The position numbers and the translations under genes were made by a program. Below the pieces are notes generated by a model. The model saw nothing but the letters and a program-made list of their open reading frames with translations. It did no database searches and was not told the origin of the DNA. Positions 19,713 through 29,328 of a stretch of DNA of 40,250 nt are shown here, piece after piece. This stretch comes from Yersinia nurmii. GTDB lineage: Bacteria > Pseudomonadota > Gammaproteobacteria > Enterobacterales > Enterobacteriaceae. Location of the stretch: assembly GCF_001112925.1 (NCBI RefSeq), contig NZ_CPYD01000018.1, positions 1 to 40,250 on the forward strand, given 5' to 3'. Positions within the stretch are counted from its first letter, which is position 1. Every line of letters starts with the position of its first letter.

Positions 19713-21038
19713 GTGAGCGACAATAAACAGGGATTGGTTATCCGCACCGGTGGCGATCCGCGCCAATGGCCGGAATTCACCGCGATCCGTGAAGAAATTA
19801 ACAAAGCCAATCATCCCTCGCAGCCGCAGGTCAATTGGCGGCTAATTGAGTCTTTAGCCTTAACGCTGTTTCGCAGTAACGGCGTCGATCTGCAAACCGG
19901 CGTGTATTACACCTTGGCGCGAACTCAACTGAATGGGCTGACAGGTTTCACCGAAGGCTGCGAGCTGCTGGCCAGCCTGATTGTCAGCGAATGGGATCGT
20001 CTGTGGCCGGAAAAACCGCTGGCACGTATTGAAATGCTGGAATGGTTCACCGCGAAACTGTGTCATTTGCTGCGTCAGCAGGTGTTCAGCAGTGAAGATT
20101 TACGTCTGATTTATCGCGCTGAACGTGCCTTGCAGCTTATGATCGATAAGCTGCAACAGGTGCAACTGAGCCGAGTACCGCGCATCGAAAATATGTTGTA
20201 TCTGATGCAAAACACCGCGAAAAAACTGGAGCGAGCCACCGAAGCTGCCGCGCCGACTATGCAGTCCTATCAAATGCCGCCGTTGGTGTATCTGACCGCT
20301 TCGGATGATGCCCCGTCATCGCGGGAAGTGCCATCCACTCTGCCGCAGCCACAGCATGACGATTTGGAACATGCACGAGTACAGGTGCGTTTTGTGCCGA
20401 CCAAGCGTATGTCGGCGCTGCAAGGTTTCAGCTTGGGCATCGGTTTTTCGCTATTGATCGCCGCCGGGGTATATCTGATGCAAGTGAGGCCAATGGCGCA
20501 ACAGCTGGCTGCAGTGGCCGCTGAGCCTGCAGGTTCAGCCTTACTGTGGCTACACCAGCCGGAGCTGGAGACCTACGGCGAGCAAATGGATCGGCTGGCT
20601 AAACGTTCTCCGCTGGAAGTGTTAGGTGGGCCAGATGCGCTAATGAAAACCGCACAGCAGTTATGGCCAGCAGATGCCCGGCAAACTGGGGTCAGCCAAC
20701 GCTGGCAGGAGCAACTTCAAGCCAGAATGGGCAGCAATCAGGATTCCGCTCATTATTATCAGGCCAAAATGGGCGTTCAGCAGCTTTCTGAAAAACTGTT
20801 AGAGCAGGAAAAACAGAAAGGCAGCCTGACCATTTCCTATTTAAAAACTGCGCTCTATCGCATTCAAAACAATCTTAACAGCGAAATCCCGCTGGAAGAG
20901 CTATTGCGCCAGTTCTCCTTGCAACGGGAGCAGAAGAAAAGCGTCTCGCCGGTATTGATCAAACAAATTGATGACCGCTTTGATGCCTTACTAAGCCGTT
21001 ACCACCAACTGACGGTTCAAACTGAGCCAGCCCATTAA
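19713..21038 (+). CDS. vasL: VasL/TagA-like protein with ImpA_N domain
   Basis: 441 residues with a GTG start preceded by AAGGAAG eight bases upstream. The N-terminal ImpA_N domain (GGDPRQWPEFTAIREEINK, then ECELLASLIVSEWDRLWPE-like block) shows kinship to TssA. A hydrophobic segment at about 241-259 (FSLGIGFSLLIAAGVYLM) and a helical VasL-type C-terminus follow. Related membrane TssA-family proteins stop sheath growth at the far cell side and hold the extended sheath. It follows the terminator and precedes vgrG by 21 bases. Confidence 0.85.
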   Translation: MSDNKQGLVIRTGGDPRQWPEFTAIREEINKANHPSQPQVNWRLIESLALTLFRSNGVDLQTGVYYTLARTQLNGLTGFTEGCELLASLIVSEWDRLWPEKPLARIEMLEWFTAKLCHLLRQQVFSSEDLRLIYRAERALQLMIDKLQQVQLSRVPRIENMLYLMQNTAKKLERATEAAAPTMQSYQMPPLVYLTASDDAPSSREVPSTLPQPQHDDLEHARVQVRFVPTKRMSALQGFSLGIGFSLLIAAGVYLMQVRPMAQQLAAVAAEPAGSALLWLHQPELETYGEQMDRLAKRSPLEVLGGPDALMKTAQQLWPADARQTGVSQRWQEQLQARMGSNQDSAHYYQAKMGVQQLSEKLLEQEKQKGSLTISYLKTALYRIQNNLNSEIPLEELLRQFSLQREQKKSVSPVLIKQIDDRFDALLSRYHQLTVQTEPAH

Positions 21039-21059
21039 CGCCTACGAGAAGGGATAACC

Positions 21060-23330
21060 ATGTTTAGTCGTGATGAGAAAAAAGATAAAGCCGGCGCAAG
21101 CGATGCATTTGGGTCCGCAGCCGTTGATGGCGTTTCCGGTCTGGCAGACGGCGCTGGCATGGTGGCCAGCGTCGCCGGTGGCAGCGTGGGGCGTGCGGCA
21201 GAGAAAGTATCCAAAGTGGCAGGAACCGCCAGCAAAGCCGTAGATACCGCGAAAACTATGGCGGTCATGGCCTCAAAAGGCGTAGATGCGGCGAAAAATA
21301 TCGGTGGAAGCGCCAGCGGAGCTTTGGATAGTGCCCAAAATATCGTTGCTGGCCCAGCATCTAAAGCGATGAAAACCGTACAGGGTGCAGCATCACAAGC
21401 GACCGGCGCGATTAATAGCGCCAAAAACACCGTCGGGCGTGCGGCGGCGATGGCTGGCTCGGCAACGAGCCTCAGCGGCGTAGCGGATTTACTGGGTGGG
21501 ATAAAACAGCCTTCAGGACTGCAATTTACGCTCACCGCCAGTGGCTTGCCGGAGCAGACTCTCGTCGTGGTGGATTTCAGCCTGAGTGAAGGATTGTCAT
21601 CGCCTTTTGTTTTGCATGTTGGTCTGGCCAGCGCCGATCCTGCCATTGCGTTTGACGCGGTGCTAGACGAAGCGGCCACTCTGTTTATCTGGCGTGAAGG
21701 CGAGCTGCAACGCAGCATTACCGGTATGGTCTCCAGCTTTGAACAGGGCGATACCGGTTTCCGCCAGACGCGCTATAGCATGGTGATTCGCCCCGATTTC
21801 TGGCGTACTTCTCTACGTCATAACTCTCGTATTTTTCAGCAGCAATCCATACAGACCATCGTTGCTTCGCTTTTGCAAGAGAACGGTATCAATGACTTCG
21901 CCTTCGCTTTGCGTAATCCGCACCCAGAACGCGAATTCTGCGTGCAGTATCAAGAGTCTGATTTCCATTTTATTCAGAGACTTACCGCCGAAGAAGGGAT
22001 GTTTTACTACTTTGAATTCGCCAACGGAAAGAACACGCTCATATTTGCCGATGACGTCGGTTCCCTGCCGCCGGGAGCCGTTTTGCCTTACAACCCGACC
22101 AAAGCGGCACAGGCCAAAGAGCTCAGCATCAATACTTTTAAACGCAGCGCACAGGTGCGAACTGCCAGCGTGCAGTTGAAGGATTACACCTTTAAAAATC
22201 CGAACTGGGCAGCGGAATTCAACGAACAGGCGCGAGAGTTGGAAAATCAGCGTCCGGACTACGAACACTTCGATTTTCCCGGTCGTTTTAAAGACGAACA
22301 GCACGGGCAGGATTTCACTCGCTATCGGCTGGAAGCGCTGCGCAATGATGCCAACTTAGGGCAGGGCGAAAGTAATGATTTCCGGCTGCAACCGGGTCAG
22401 CTCTTTACCCTGACTAGCCACCCTCGGGCCGATCTTAATCGTAAATGGCAGTTGGTCAGCATTCAGCATCACGGCAAGCAGATGCAGGCGCTGGAACAGG
22501 AATCAGGCGATCAGGGGACGGTGCTGTTTAACAGCTTTAGCTTTATTCCGGCCAGTCAAAGCTGGCGGCCAACGCCGTTGCCAAAACCGGTAGTTGATGG
22601 CCCGCAAATCGCCATGGTGGTTGGGCCGCCCGGAGAGGAAATTTATTGCGATCAATATGGGCGAATTCGTCTGCAATTCTTGTGGGATCGCTATGGCAAA
22701 TCCAACGATAACAGTTCCTGCTGGATTCGGGTGACGCAGCCGTGGGCCGGACAAGGTTGGGGGATGTTAGCCATTCCACGTATTGGTCAGGAAGTGGTGG
22801 TGGATTTCCTCCATGGCGATCCGGATCAGCCTATCGTGACGGGGCGCACTTATCACGCCAATAACATTCCTCCTGGGACCCTGCCGGGCAGTAAAACTCA
22901 AATGGCGTTCCGATCCAAAACCCATAAAGGGGAAGGTTTTAACGAACTGCGTTTCGAAGATGAGAAAAACAGCGAAGGGCTGTTTATGCACGCGCAGAAA
23001 GATATGACCACCAATGTGCTTAACGATCGGGTGACCACCGTGGTTCACGATCATACCGAAAGCGTCGGCCACGATCAGGTGATTTCCGTGCGTAACGATC
23101 GCCATAAAGAGGTTGCGGGTAACGAAGTGACTTCTATCACCAAGCAGCGCCGCATCATGGTTCAAGGCAGTAGCAGTCTGGAAGTCACTGGCAGCATCAT
23201 GATCCAGTCTTCAGCCGAGGGGATTCAGATCGGCACCGCCGGAGCCAGTATTACGTTGGATAATGCGGGCAATATCACCATTGAGGGCGCCAGTATTACG
23301 CTGAAAGGCAACCCGATAAACCTCAATTAA
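21060..23330 (+). CDS. vgrG: VgrG (TssI), T6SS spike protein with N-terminal extension
   Basis: 756 residues. The VgrG core begins near residue 153 (LQFTLTASGLPEQTLVVVDF) and runs through gp27-like and gp5-like domains, with the signature PGEEIYCDQYGRIRLQF-type region and WAGQGWGMLAIPRIGQEVVVDFL near 580. The C-terminus is a beta-helix ending KGNPINLN, with no effector domain. The first ~150 residues are a low-complexity Ala/Gly/Ser/Lys segment absent from ordinary VgrG proteins. VgrG trimers cap the Hcp tube and bind a PAAR tip; the neighbouring rhs supplies it. Confidence 0.95.
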   Translation: MFSRDEKKDKAGASDAFGSAAVDGVSGLADGAGMVASVAGGSVGRAAEKVSKVAGTASKAVDTAKTMAVMASKGVDAAKNIGGSASGALDSAQNIVAGPASKAMKTVQGAASQATGAINSAKNTVGRAAAMAGSATSLSGVADLLGGIKQPSGLQFTLTASGLPEQTLVVVDFSLSEGLSSPFVLHVGLASADPAIAFDAVLDEAATLFIWREGELQRSITGMVSSFEQGDTGFRQTRYSMVIRPDFWRTSLRHNSRIFQQQSIQTIVASLLQENGINDFAFALRNPHPEREFCVQYQESDFHFIQRLTAEEGMFYYFEFANGKNTLIFADDVGSLPPGAVLPYNPTKAAQAKELSINTFKRSAQVRTASVQLKDYTFKNPNWAAEFNEQARELENQRPDYEHFDFPGRFKDEQHGQDFTRYRLEALRNDANLGQGESNDFRLQPGQLFTLTSHPRADLNRKWQLVSIQHHGKQMQALEQESGDQGTVLFNSFSFIPASQSWRPTPLPKPVVDGPQIAMVVGPPGEEIYCDQYGRIRLQFLWDRYGKSNDNSSCWIRVTQPWAGQGWGMLAIPRIGQEVVVDFLHGDPDQPIVTGRTYHANNIPPGTLPGSKTQMAFRSKTHKGEGFNELRFEDEKNSEGLFMHAQKDMTTNVLNDRVTTVVHDHTESVGHDQVISVRNDRHKEVAGNEVTSITKQRRIMVQGSSSLEVTGSIMIQSSAEGIQIGTAGASITLDNAGNITIEGASITLKGNPINLN

Positions 23331-23375
23331 CGAACATTCTTCACTAAATAATTATAAGCCACGGAGCGACTAAAC

Positions 23376-23795
23376 ATGACTCACCCTGCTTACCTAATGA
23401 ATGAAGGCACATTAGCCATTCCAGCCAACTGGCGCGATGAAACCATGAATGTGTTTATTGCCCCCGACGACAGCGGAATCAATTTAGTGGTAAGCCGTAT
23501 GGGGGTTCCGGTCGGGCTGGATAACGAAAGTTACTACGCACAAGTTATCGAGCAATTTCAAACCAGTCTGCCCGGTTATAAAGAGCGCAGCCTTACGACC
23601 GTCACGTTGAGCGAACAACCGGCTCGTTTGCTGGAATATTTCTGGAAAAGCCCCGAAGGGGAAATGCATCAAAGCGTGGTGATGCAGGTGCGTGGCACCA
23701 AATTACTGACCTTCACCATCACCTCACCAAAAGCCCTGGCGGAGAGCCAAAAAACAGCGTTGCTGGCGATTATTTATAGCTATCAGGCTGTGTAA
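23376..23795 (+). CDS. eagR: EagR-type chaperone (DUF1795/DcrB-like)
   Basis: 139 residues. The opening YLMNEGTLAIPANWRDETMNVFIAP and the ending ALLAIIYSYQ are typical of DUF1795 Eag chaperones. In T6SS these proteins shield the N-terminal hydrophobic segments of PAAR-Rhs effectors and help load them on VgrG. The position directly between vgrG and rhs, 45 bases after vgrG and 25 before rhs, fits this exactly. No signal peptide. Confidence 0.9.
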   Translation: MTHPAYLMNEGTLAIPANWRDETMNVFIAPDDSGINLVVSRMGVPVGLDNESYYAQVIEQFQTSLPGYKERSLTTVTLSEQPARLLEYFWKSPEGEMHQSVVMQVRGTKLLTFTITSPKALAESQKTALLAIIYSYQAV

Positions 23796-23820
23796 AAGTG
23801 TGTAACGCAGGAGGCGTTTC

Positions 23821-26800
23821 ATGTCGTTAACAGATGATATTGTGCAGCGAATTGCCCGAGTTGGGGCGATTCATGCCAGCCCCAAACCGGTCAGTTCTGG
23901 CGCGCCCGGACCGGCTGCGGCGCGATTGGGCGATCCGATCAAGCATGCCAGTTTTCTCGGTGCATTAGCCGGAGCTGTGGTTGGGGCACTCATTAGCGTA
24001 GCTATTTTTGCCGTGGCTGCTGCGGTGGTGGTGGGTTCCGGTGGGTTGGCGACCGTGGCAGTATTGGCGTTAGGCACAGCCGGGACTTTTGCTATGGGTG
24101 GGATAATCAGCAAGGCTAGTTCGGCGGTCAGCGCAATGGTAGACAGCGTTGGCCCGACGGACGGCGTTCTACTCAGCGGCTCTGGCGATGTATTTATCGA
24201 AGGTAAAGCAGCTGCCCGCGCAACCGGCGATACCGCTATGTGTAGCAAACACAGCGCGCCGGCGACTATCGCCCAAGGCAGCGAAAGCGTTGCCATCAAC
24301 GGTATGCCCTCGGCGCGGGTGGGGGACAAACTGACCTGCGGCCCAACCATTAAATCCGGCGCATCTACGGTATTTATCGGTTCCGGTCAGGGTGGCTATC
24401 TAGAAGTGGCTGAAGAATTTTCCATGTTGGAAAAAGCCATTCTGATCGCCGTAGAATTCTTGGTTCCACCGAGTAAAGGTCTATTAACCGGCACAGCAAA
24501 ACTGTTTACCAAAGCGGGGAGTAAAGCCGCAGCCAAAGGCGCAATCATGGGTGCTAAACAGGCTGCGAAAATATGCGCGGGTAAAACCTTATCTTGCGTA
24601 ACTGCCGCATTTAAAAGTCATAAAGGCATAGCACGCTTTACTGAAGCGGGTAAGAAATTCGTCAAGGGTGACCCTATTGACGTGGTCACTGGTCAATTGG
24701 TCGAGCAGCGTACCGATCTGATGTTAGGCCAAACCTTGTCGCTGGCGTTTACCCGAACCTGGGCTGAGGGCTGTTTTGGGGTATTAGGGGCTAATTGGGC
24801 AGATAGCTTCAGCGAATACGCGGTTATCGATCCTGAAAATGACAGTATTGAGATTTTCACTCAGGAAGGCAGTTCTCTGAACTTTTCGCTACCGGATGGC
24901 TATGCGTTCAGTTTTAATCCGGATCACCCTGATTTCACTGTGACGCGCGGCAACCAGGGCGTCATCCTGACGGATCGCCGCAGCGGTATTCAGCGTCATT
25001 TCGCCTTAGTCGGGCAAAAGGATCAGAATAAATTTCTGCTTAGCGCTCATCAGGACACTAACGGCAATCATATCGATTTTTGTTATGACGAAAGGCAACA
25101 GCTCACGCGCATTTGTCACAGCGACGGTCCGGAACTGACGCTGATCTGGAATGCGTCGCAGCAACTGACCGAAATTCGCCGCACCGACGAAGGTTTATAT
25201 GATGTTCTGGCGAGTTATCGCTATCACGACAGCGGTTTTATGGCGGAAGCGGATAGCACCGAGTTATACCATCTTTTCTATGAATATAACGCGCAGGGTT
25301 GGATCAGTCGCTGGCATGATAATGATCAAACCTGGACGGCATATCATTATGATGCGCAAGGACGTTGTACCGACAGCATAGGCGCAGACGGTTATTACCC
25401 GGTGCACTTTGACTATTTGCCGGGGCTAACGCGAGTCAGTAACCCGCAAGGAGCAACCACCGAGTTTTATTTTACTCCGATGAATCAGGTGACCGAGGTT
25501 CGTTCTCCCACCGGAAATATCACCCGATACGAGTACGACAGTTACGGCAATCTGTTGTCGCAGATCACTCCTTCAGGCCATCAAATTACCCTGAGCTACC
25601 TTAAAGACACCGGTCTGGTGACTTCATTTACTAACGCTATGGGTGCCTGCTGGCAATACAGTTATGACGATAGCCAAAGACTGTTCGGCATTACCGATCC
25701 GTTAGAGCGTACCTGGCTGCAACAGTATGATGAAAAAGGGAACCCCCAAAGTTTTACCGCACCAGACGGCAGCAGTATCACGTTGGAACGTAATGAATTT
25801 GGGTTGGTGACTACGCAAATTCACAGCGACGGTAGCCAGCGCAGAATGGAATACGATCATCACCAGCGTCTGTTCCGCATTTTCGATGAAGAACAGCGGG
25901 TGATGAATCTGCGTTACGACAGCCGGGATAATCTGCAAACTCTCAGCACCCCTGGCGGAGCCTTATGGCGCTGGCGCTATGACAGGCATCAACGGCTGGC
26001 GGTAAGCGATCGCCCGAACAACAGTCAGGAGCACTTTACCCACGATCGTCATGGCAATCTGACCCAATATCATGATGCCAACGGGGTTAGTTGGACGGTG
26101 GAATACGGCGCTTTTGACCTACCGATTTCCCGCCGCGACGGTGAAGGCCATATCTGGCGCTATCGCTACGATGCTGACACGCTACAACTGATAGCAGTGA
26201 CTAATCCCCAAGGCGAATCCTACCGCTATACGTTGGATAGCGAAGGGCGGGTCATAGAGGAACGGGATTACGCCGATGCGGTGTGGTATTACCGCTACGA
26301 TGCCGAGGGAAATTGTAGCCAGAAGCAGGATGCGCTAGGGAATATCACGCATTATAGCTACGACCCTTGCGGGCGCTTACTGACCCAGAGCAACCCGGAA
26401 GGAGCGACGCAGTATCAATACGATATGATGGGGCGTTTGCTGAGCGTTACCGCACCGGATAGTACTTTGCACTTTGAGTATGACGAACAGGATAGACCGA
26501 TTCGCGAGATTCAGGTAGCCGGTGAAATTCTGCGTCGTTATCCGGATAACCAGACGTTGGAACGAGAAATTACCAGTGTTGGGCACGAGTCGGGCAGTTG
26601 GCTGACTCGTATTGGCGTAAACCGCACCGGTGAGCTTATTCAGCTGGAATTGCCAGCCGGACAAAGTTTACAGCTACAGCGGGATGCCGCGGGGCAGGAA
26701 GCGGGACGCGAAGCGGCGGCGGGTTTTATGCTGCGTCAGCAATACGACCTGATGGGGCAGGTTATCCATCAACGCGCAGGCCGCAATACGCGGGTATTCC

Positions 26801-28176
26801 GACAGGAAGAACTGAGTGACATTCCTCAGCCTACGTTGGCCGAACTGGATCGCGAATATCAGTATGACGCTGCTTTGCAGTTGGTTGCGATCAACGATGA
26901 TGTTGAACGACTGAATTATGTTGTCAATGGCAACGGACAGGTGATTTCGGTCAGCGAACGTAATCAACTGCGCGAGCATTACCGTTACGACGCCAGCGGC
27001 TATCCACTACTCAGGCGGGTGGGCGATCAACAGTGCGGCGCAGAGGATGAAATTTATCACCGCGGCCATCGTTTAAATCGTCTTGGTAATCAGCTGTATG
27101 AATATGACGCCGCTGGCCGAATGACGGCGCGCCGTACGCAACAGGAAGGCTTCCGACCGGAATACACGCGATTTATCTGGAATAGCCAGAACCAGCTGGT
27201 GGAATTGCGCAAACAAAATGGTGATAGCTGGCGCTACCGTTACGATGCCTTTGGGCGGCGTATCAGCAAAACCTGTGAACAGCAAGGCATCCGTGTGAGC
27301 TATTTATGGGACGGTGATGTTATTGCTGAAATTCGCGATTATCGACAGGGCGAGTTGCAAAAAATCCGACATTGGGTGTTTAATGGCTGGGAGCTGATAG
27401 CGCAACAGGAATGCCGAGTCAGTGAGGGCGAGGTAGGCGAAGTCGAAACTCACTACGCGGTCAGCGCCCCAACGGGGGAACCCCTCGCGCTCTTTAACCC
27501 CGCAGGAAAACGCGTCTGGCAACGCGCCAACCATTCGTTATATGGCGCAGCGCTGGCGAAAGTGCTCAACCACAGCCAGCCAGAACCCGGTTTAAAATTC
27601 GCCGGCCAGCTTCTGGATGAAGAATCGGGGCTGCACTACAACCGCTTCCGCTACTACGACCCGCAGGCCTGCTGTTACTTAAGCCCGGACCCGATAGGGC
27701 TGGCGGGGGGCGAGAACCCGTATGCTTACGTTCCTAATCCATTAAGTTGGGTAGACCCATACGGGTTAGCTGTATGCCCAATGCGTGAAGTGAATGGAAC
27801 AAAGATATTTGGTAAAGGCCAAAAAGATGGAACCCCTGGTCACGATCAGTTCTCTGAAGCTATAGCTAATAAATTAGCTATGAGTGGTAAGTTTAAAGAG
27901 GTTTATTTAAATAGGTCATATAGCTTTGCTAATGGCAAGGGAATATCTGGACGACGACCTGATGTTATGGCAATTGATATGAATGGCAAAGTTCATGCTA
28001 TAGAATTGGCATCTAAAACAGATATGGGTAAAAAACTGCCAACACTTACGAGTCGTAATGATACTGCAATGAGTAACTTGCCATTGAATAAGCAAGGTGA
28101 AGTTCTTATCCTTGAACATCCATTTAATGCGCGAGATATGAAGTCAGCATTAGATAACTTAATCTCAGGAATATAA
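23821..28176 (+). CDS. rhs: PAAR-Rhs effector with C-terminal PD-(D/E)XK-like nuclease tip
   Basis: 1451 residues behind a strong AGGAGG site. Residues about 40-105 hold hydrophobic segments served by EagR, then a PAAR domain (about 105-185: PTDGVLLSGSGDVFIEGKAAAR, ARVGDKLTCGP). YD/Rhs repeats fill about 270-1240. The core ends with [11 protein letters not shown], then [15 protein letters not shown] and DPYGL (about 1315), where Rhs proteins are self-cleaved. The remaining ~133 residues are the toxin: SGRRPDVMAID then VHAIELASKTD resemble the D...E-x-x-x-K core of PD-(D/E)XK nucleases. The tip is much more AT-rich than the core. DNase activity is inferred. Confidence 0.93.
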   Translation: MSLTDDIVQRIARVGAIHASPKPVSSGAPGPAAARLGDPIKHASFLGALAGAVVGALISVAIFAVAAAVVVGSGGLATVAVLALGTAGTFAMGGIISKASSAVSAMVDSVGPTDGVLLSGSGDVFIEGKAAARATGDTAMCSKHSAPATIAQGSESVAINGMPSARVGDKLTCGPTIKSGASTVFIGSGQGGYLEVAEEFSMLEKAILIAVEFLVPPSKGLLTGTAKLFTKAGSKAAAKGAIMGAKQAAKICAGKTLSCVTAAFKSHKGIARFTEAGKKFVKGDPIDVVTGQLVEQRTDLMLGQTLSLAFTRTWAEGCFGVLGANWADSFSEYAVIDPENDSIEIFTQEGSSLNFSLPDGYAFSFNPDHPDFTVTRGNQGVILTDRRSGIQRHFALVGQKDQNKFLLSAHQDTNGNHIDFCYDERQQLTRICHSDGPELTLIWNASQQLTEIRRTDEGLYDVLASYRYHDSGFMAEADSTELYHLFYEYNAQGWISRWHDNDQTWTAYHYDAQGRCTDSIGADGYYPVHFDYLPGLTRVSNPQGATTEFYFTPMNQVTEVRSPTGNITRYEYDSYGNLLSQITPSGHQITLSYLKDTGLVTSFTNAMGACWQYSYDDSQRLFGITDPLERTWLQQYDEKGNPQSFTAPDGSSITLERNEFGLVTTQIHSDGSQRRMEYDHHQRLFRIFDEEQRVMNLRYDSRDNLQTLSTPGGALWRWRYDRHQRLAVSDRPNNSQEHFTHDRHGNLTQYHDANGVSWTVEYGAFDLPISRRDGEGHIWRYRYDADTLQLIAVTNPQGESYRYTLDSEGRVIEERDYADAVWYYRYDAEGNCSQKQDALGNITHYSYDPCGRLLTQSNPEGATQYQYDMMGRLLSVTAPDSTLHFEYDEQDRPIREIQVAGEILRRYPDNQTLEREITSVGHESGSWLTRIGVNRTGELIQLELPAGQSLQLQRDAAGQEAGREAAAGFMLRQQYDLMGQVIHQRAGRNTRVFRQEELSDIPQPTLAELDREYQYDAALQLVAINDDVERLNYVVNGNGQVISVSERNQLREHYRYDASGYPLLRRVGDQQCGAEDEIYHRGHRLNRLGNQLYEYDAAGRMTARRTQQEGFRPEYTRFIWNSQNQLVELRKQNGDSWRYRYDAFGRRISKTCEQQGIRVSYLWDGDVIAEIRDYRQGELQKIRHWVFNGWELIAQQECRVSEGEVGEVETHYAVSAPTGEPLALFNPAGKRVWQRANHSLYGAALAKVLNHSQPEPGLKFAGQLLDEESGLHYNRFRYYDPQACCYLSPDPIGLAGGENPYAYVPNPLSWVDPYGLAVCPMREVNGTKIFGKGQKDGTPGHDQFSEAIANKLAMSGKFKEVYLNRSYSFANGKGISGRRPDVMAIDMNGKVHAIELASKTDMGKKLPTLTSRNDTAMSNLPLNKQGEVLILEHPFNARDMKSALDNLISGI
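27567..27710 (+). repeat. Rhs core repeat, copy 0 (inside full-length rhs)
   Basis: 144 bp encoding [20 protein letters not shown] followed by GLHYNRF to GLAGG. This is the reference copy: from CAACCACAGCC to the G-tract it recurs nearly unchanged at ten further sites downstream. It gives homology for exchange of toxin tips. Confidence 0.9.
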
Positions 28177-28185
28177 GAGGAATAT

Positions 28186-28983
28186 ATGTATTCTGGAATG
28201 GCTGTATATAACACTGAGAATATGGACGAAAAAACTGCGTGCGAACTAGGTGAGAAGCTATTTACCGATATTGGCATGCCTATTACTGGTGCCGGATATT
28301 ATAAGATGTTAAAAAAAGGTGATCATCCAGGCGATCACGACATCATAGAAATATCATTCCCTGACCTAAAGGAAAAAATAAAGGATAATGCGGTTACCGC
28401 TTTTAGAATATATTCAGAGCAGAAAGATGCACAGCCGTGGAATGCATCTTTTGGTTATATGACCAATGAGTTCGGTGGCTTCAATTATATTGATGTGCAA
28501 TATCCAAGTGTAGCTGATGACTCCAAGGCTACAACTGAATTTTTAAGTTCACTGTCTGATAACATACCATATTCATATGGTATTAAGTACCATAGTGATA
28601 AAGTCACCAAAGCGTTCTACTATGCCACTGGTGATAATATGGTTAATATATATCAATATGAAAACGCATCTTTATTTAAAAGAGAATGTCCAGGTAGGTT
28701 TAAAGGCCAGGAACGTTATAAAAATACGATGCTAAGGATGGTTTATCCTATTAATGTGATTAATAATCATCATCTTGATATTGTTATCGGAAATGTTAAC
28801 TTGAAAGAGTGGATATCAAGTGATGAAAAGCATGGTTCCCTTGAAGGGTTAAACAATAATCTGTGGCTATGGACCGTTGAGGATACTGAACTCGACGAGT
28901 TAAATAGGTATCTTGGTGAGGCCGGAGTATTAATCTCTTGGAAACCGTTAGCCACTAAGAAAACAGCTAGAAAATTGCCATAA
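28186..28983 (+). CDS. Putative immunity protein for the full-length Rhs toxin
   Basis: 265 residues starting nine bases after rhs with a GAGGAA site. AT-rich like the toxin tip, no signal peptide or membrane segment, so cytoplasmic, as expected to block a nuclease. The C-terminal half (residues about 170-240) has TMLRMVYPINVINNHHLDIVIG. I cannot assign a named immunity family with confidence. Role inferred from position between toxin and terminator. Confidence 0.7.
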   Translation: MYSGMAVYNTENMDEKTACELGEKLFTDIGMPITGAGYYKMLKKGDHPGDHDIIEISFPDLKEKIKDNAVTAFRIYSEQKDAQPWNASFGYMTNEFGGFNYIDVQYPSVADDSKATTEFLSSLSDNIPYSYGIKYHSDKVTKAFYYATGDNMVNIYQYENASLFKRECPGRFKGQERYKNTMLRMVYPINVINNHHLDIVIGNVNLKEWISSDEKHGSLEGLNNNLWLWTVEDTELDELNRYLGEAGVLISWKPLATKKTARKLP

Positions 28984-28988
28984 ATAAA

Positions 28989-29030
28989 AGCCGGGAAGAT
29001 CATCGTTGGATCTCCCCCGGTTATTTTTTA
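28989..29030. terminator. Terminator T0 after the first immunity gene
   Basis: Stem CCGGGAAGATC / GATCTCCCCCGG followed by TTATTTTTTAT. It lies between the plus-strand immunity gene and the minus-strand symE remnant and could act on both strands. Confidence 0.75.
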
Positions 29031-29050
29031 TCTGCTGTGACGCTAATACG

Positions 29051-29173
29051 TTACCCTTGCTGAATATGAATCACCACCTGACCGGGTATTACGCTGATCG
29101 CCAGCGGTTGCCCGGTCAGGCCGCACTGCGTCAGCCAGTCCTCTGGCAGATACAGCTTGCCGTTATCCCGTAT
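29051..29173 (-). pseudogene. symE-like remnant 1
   Basis: Read on the minus strand this encodes 40 residues, [19 protein letters not shown] then TGQPLAISV and a stop. The pattern L-x-L-x-x-x-W-L-x-x-x-G-(F/L)-x-x-G-Q-P-(L/V)-x-(V/I)-x-V matches the core of SymE-family toxins. The N-terminal half is missing: a TAG precedes it and the sequence then switches to the Rhs core. Its end (QQG stop) looks frameshifted relative to remnants ending QQGN(I/M)LA. Confidence 0.65.
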
Positions 29174-29183
29174 CTAGTTCACG

Positions 29184-29328
29184 CAACCACAGCCAGCCAG
29201 AACCCGGTTTAAAATTCGCCGGCCAGCTTCTGGATGAAGAATCGGGGTTGCACTATAACCGCTTTCGCTACTACGACCCGCAGGCCTGCTGTTACTTAAG
29301 CCCGGACCCGATAGGGCTGGCGGGGGGG
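29184..29328 (+). repeat. Rhs core repeat, copy 1
   Basis: About 145 bp nearly identical to the core in the full-length rhs, starting at CAACCACAGCC and ending in a seven-G tract. It has GGGTTG instead of GGGCTG before HYNRF. Confidence 0.9.

Noticed and set aside
21035-21718. Long minus-strand ORF over the vgrG start
   Set aside because: It is an antisense shadow of the Ala-rich vgrG extension, with no ribosome binding site or family features.
23871-24350. Minus-strand ORF inside the rhs N-terminus
   Set aside because: Low-complexity antisense of the hydrophobic/PAAR region of rhs.
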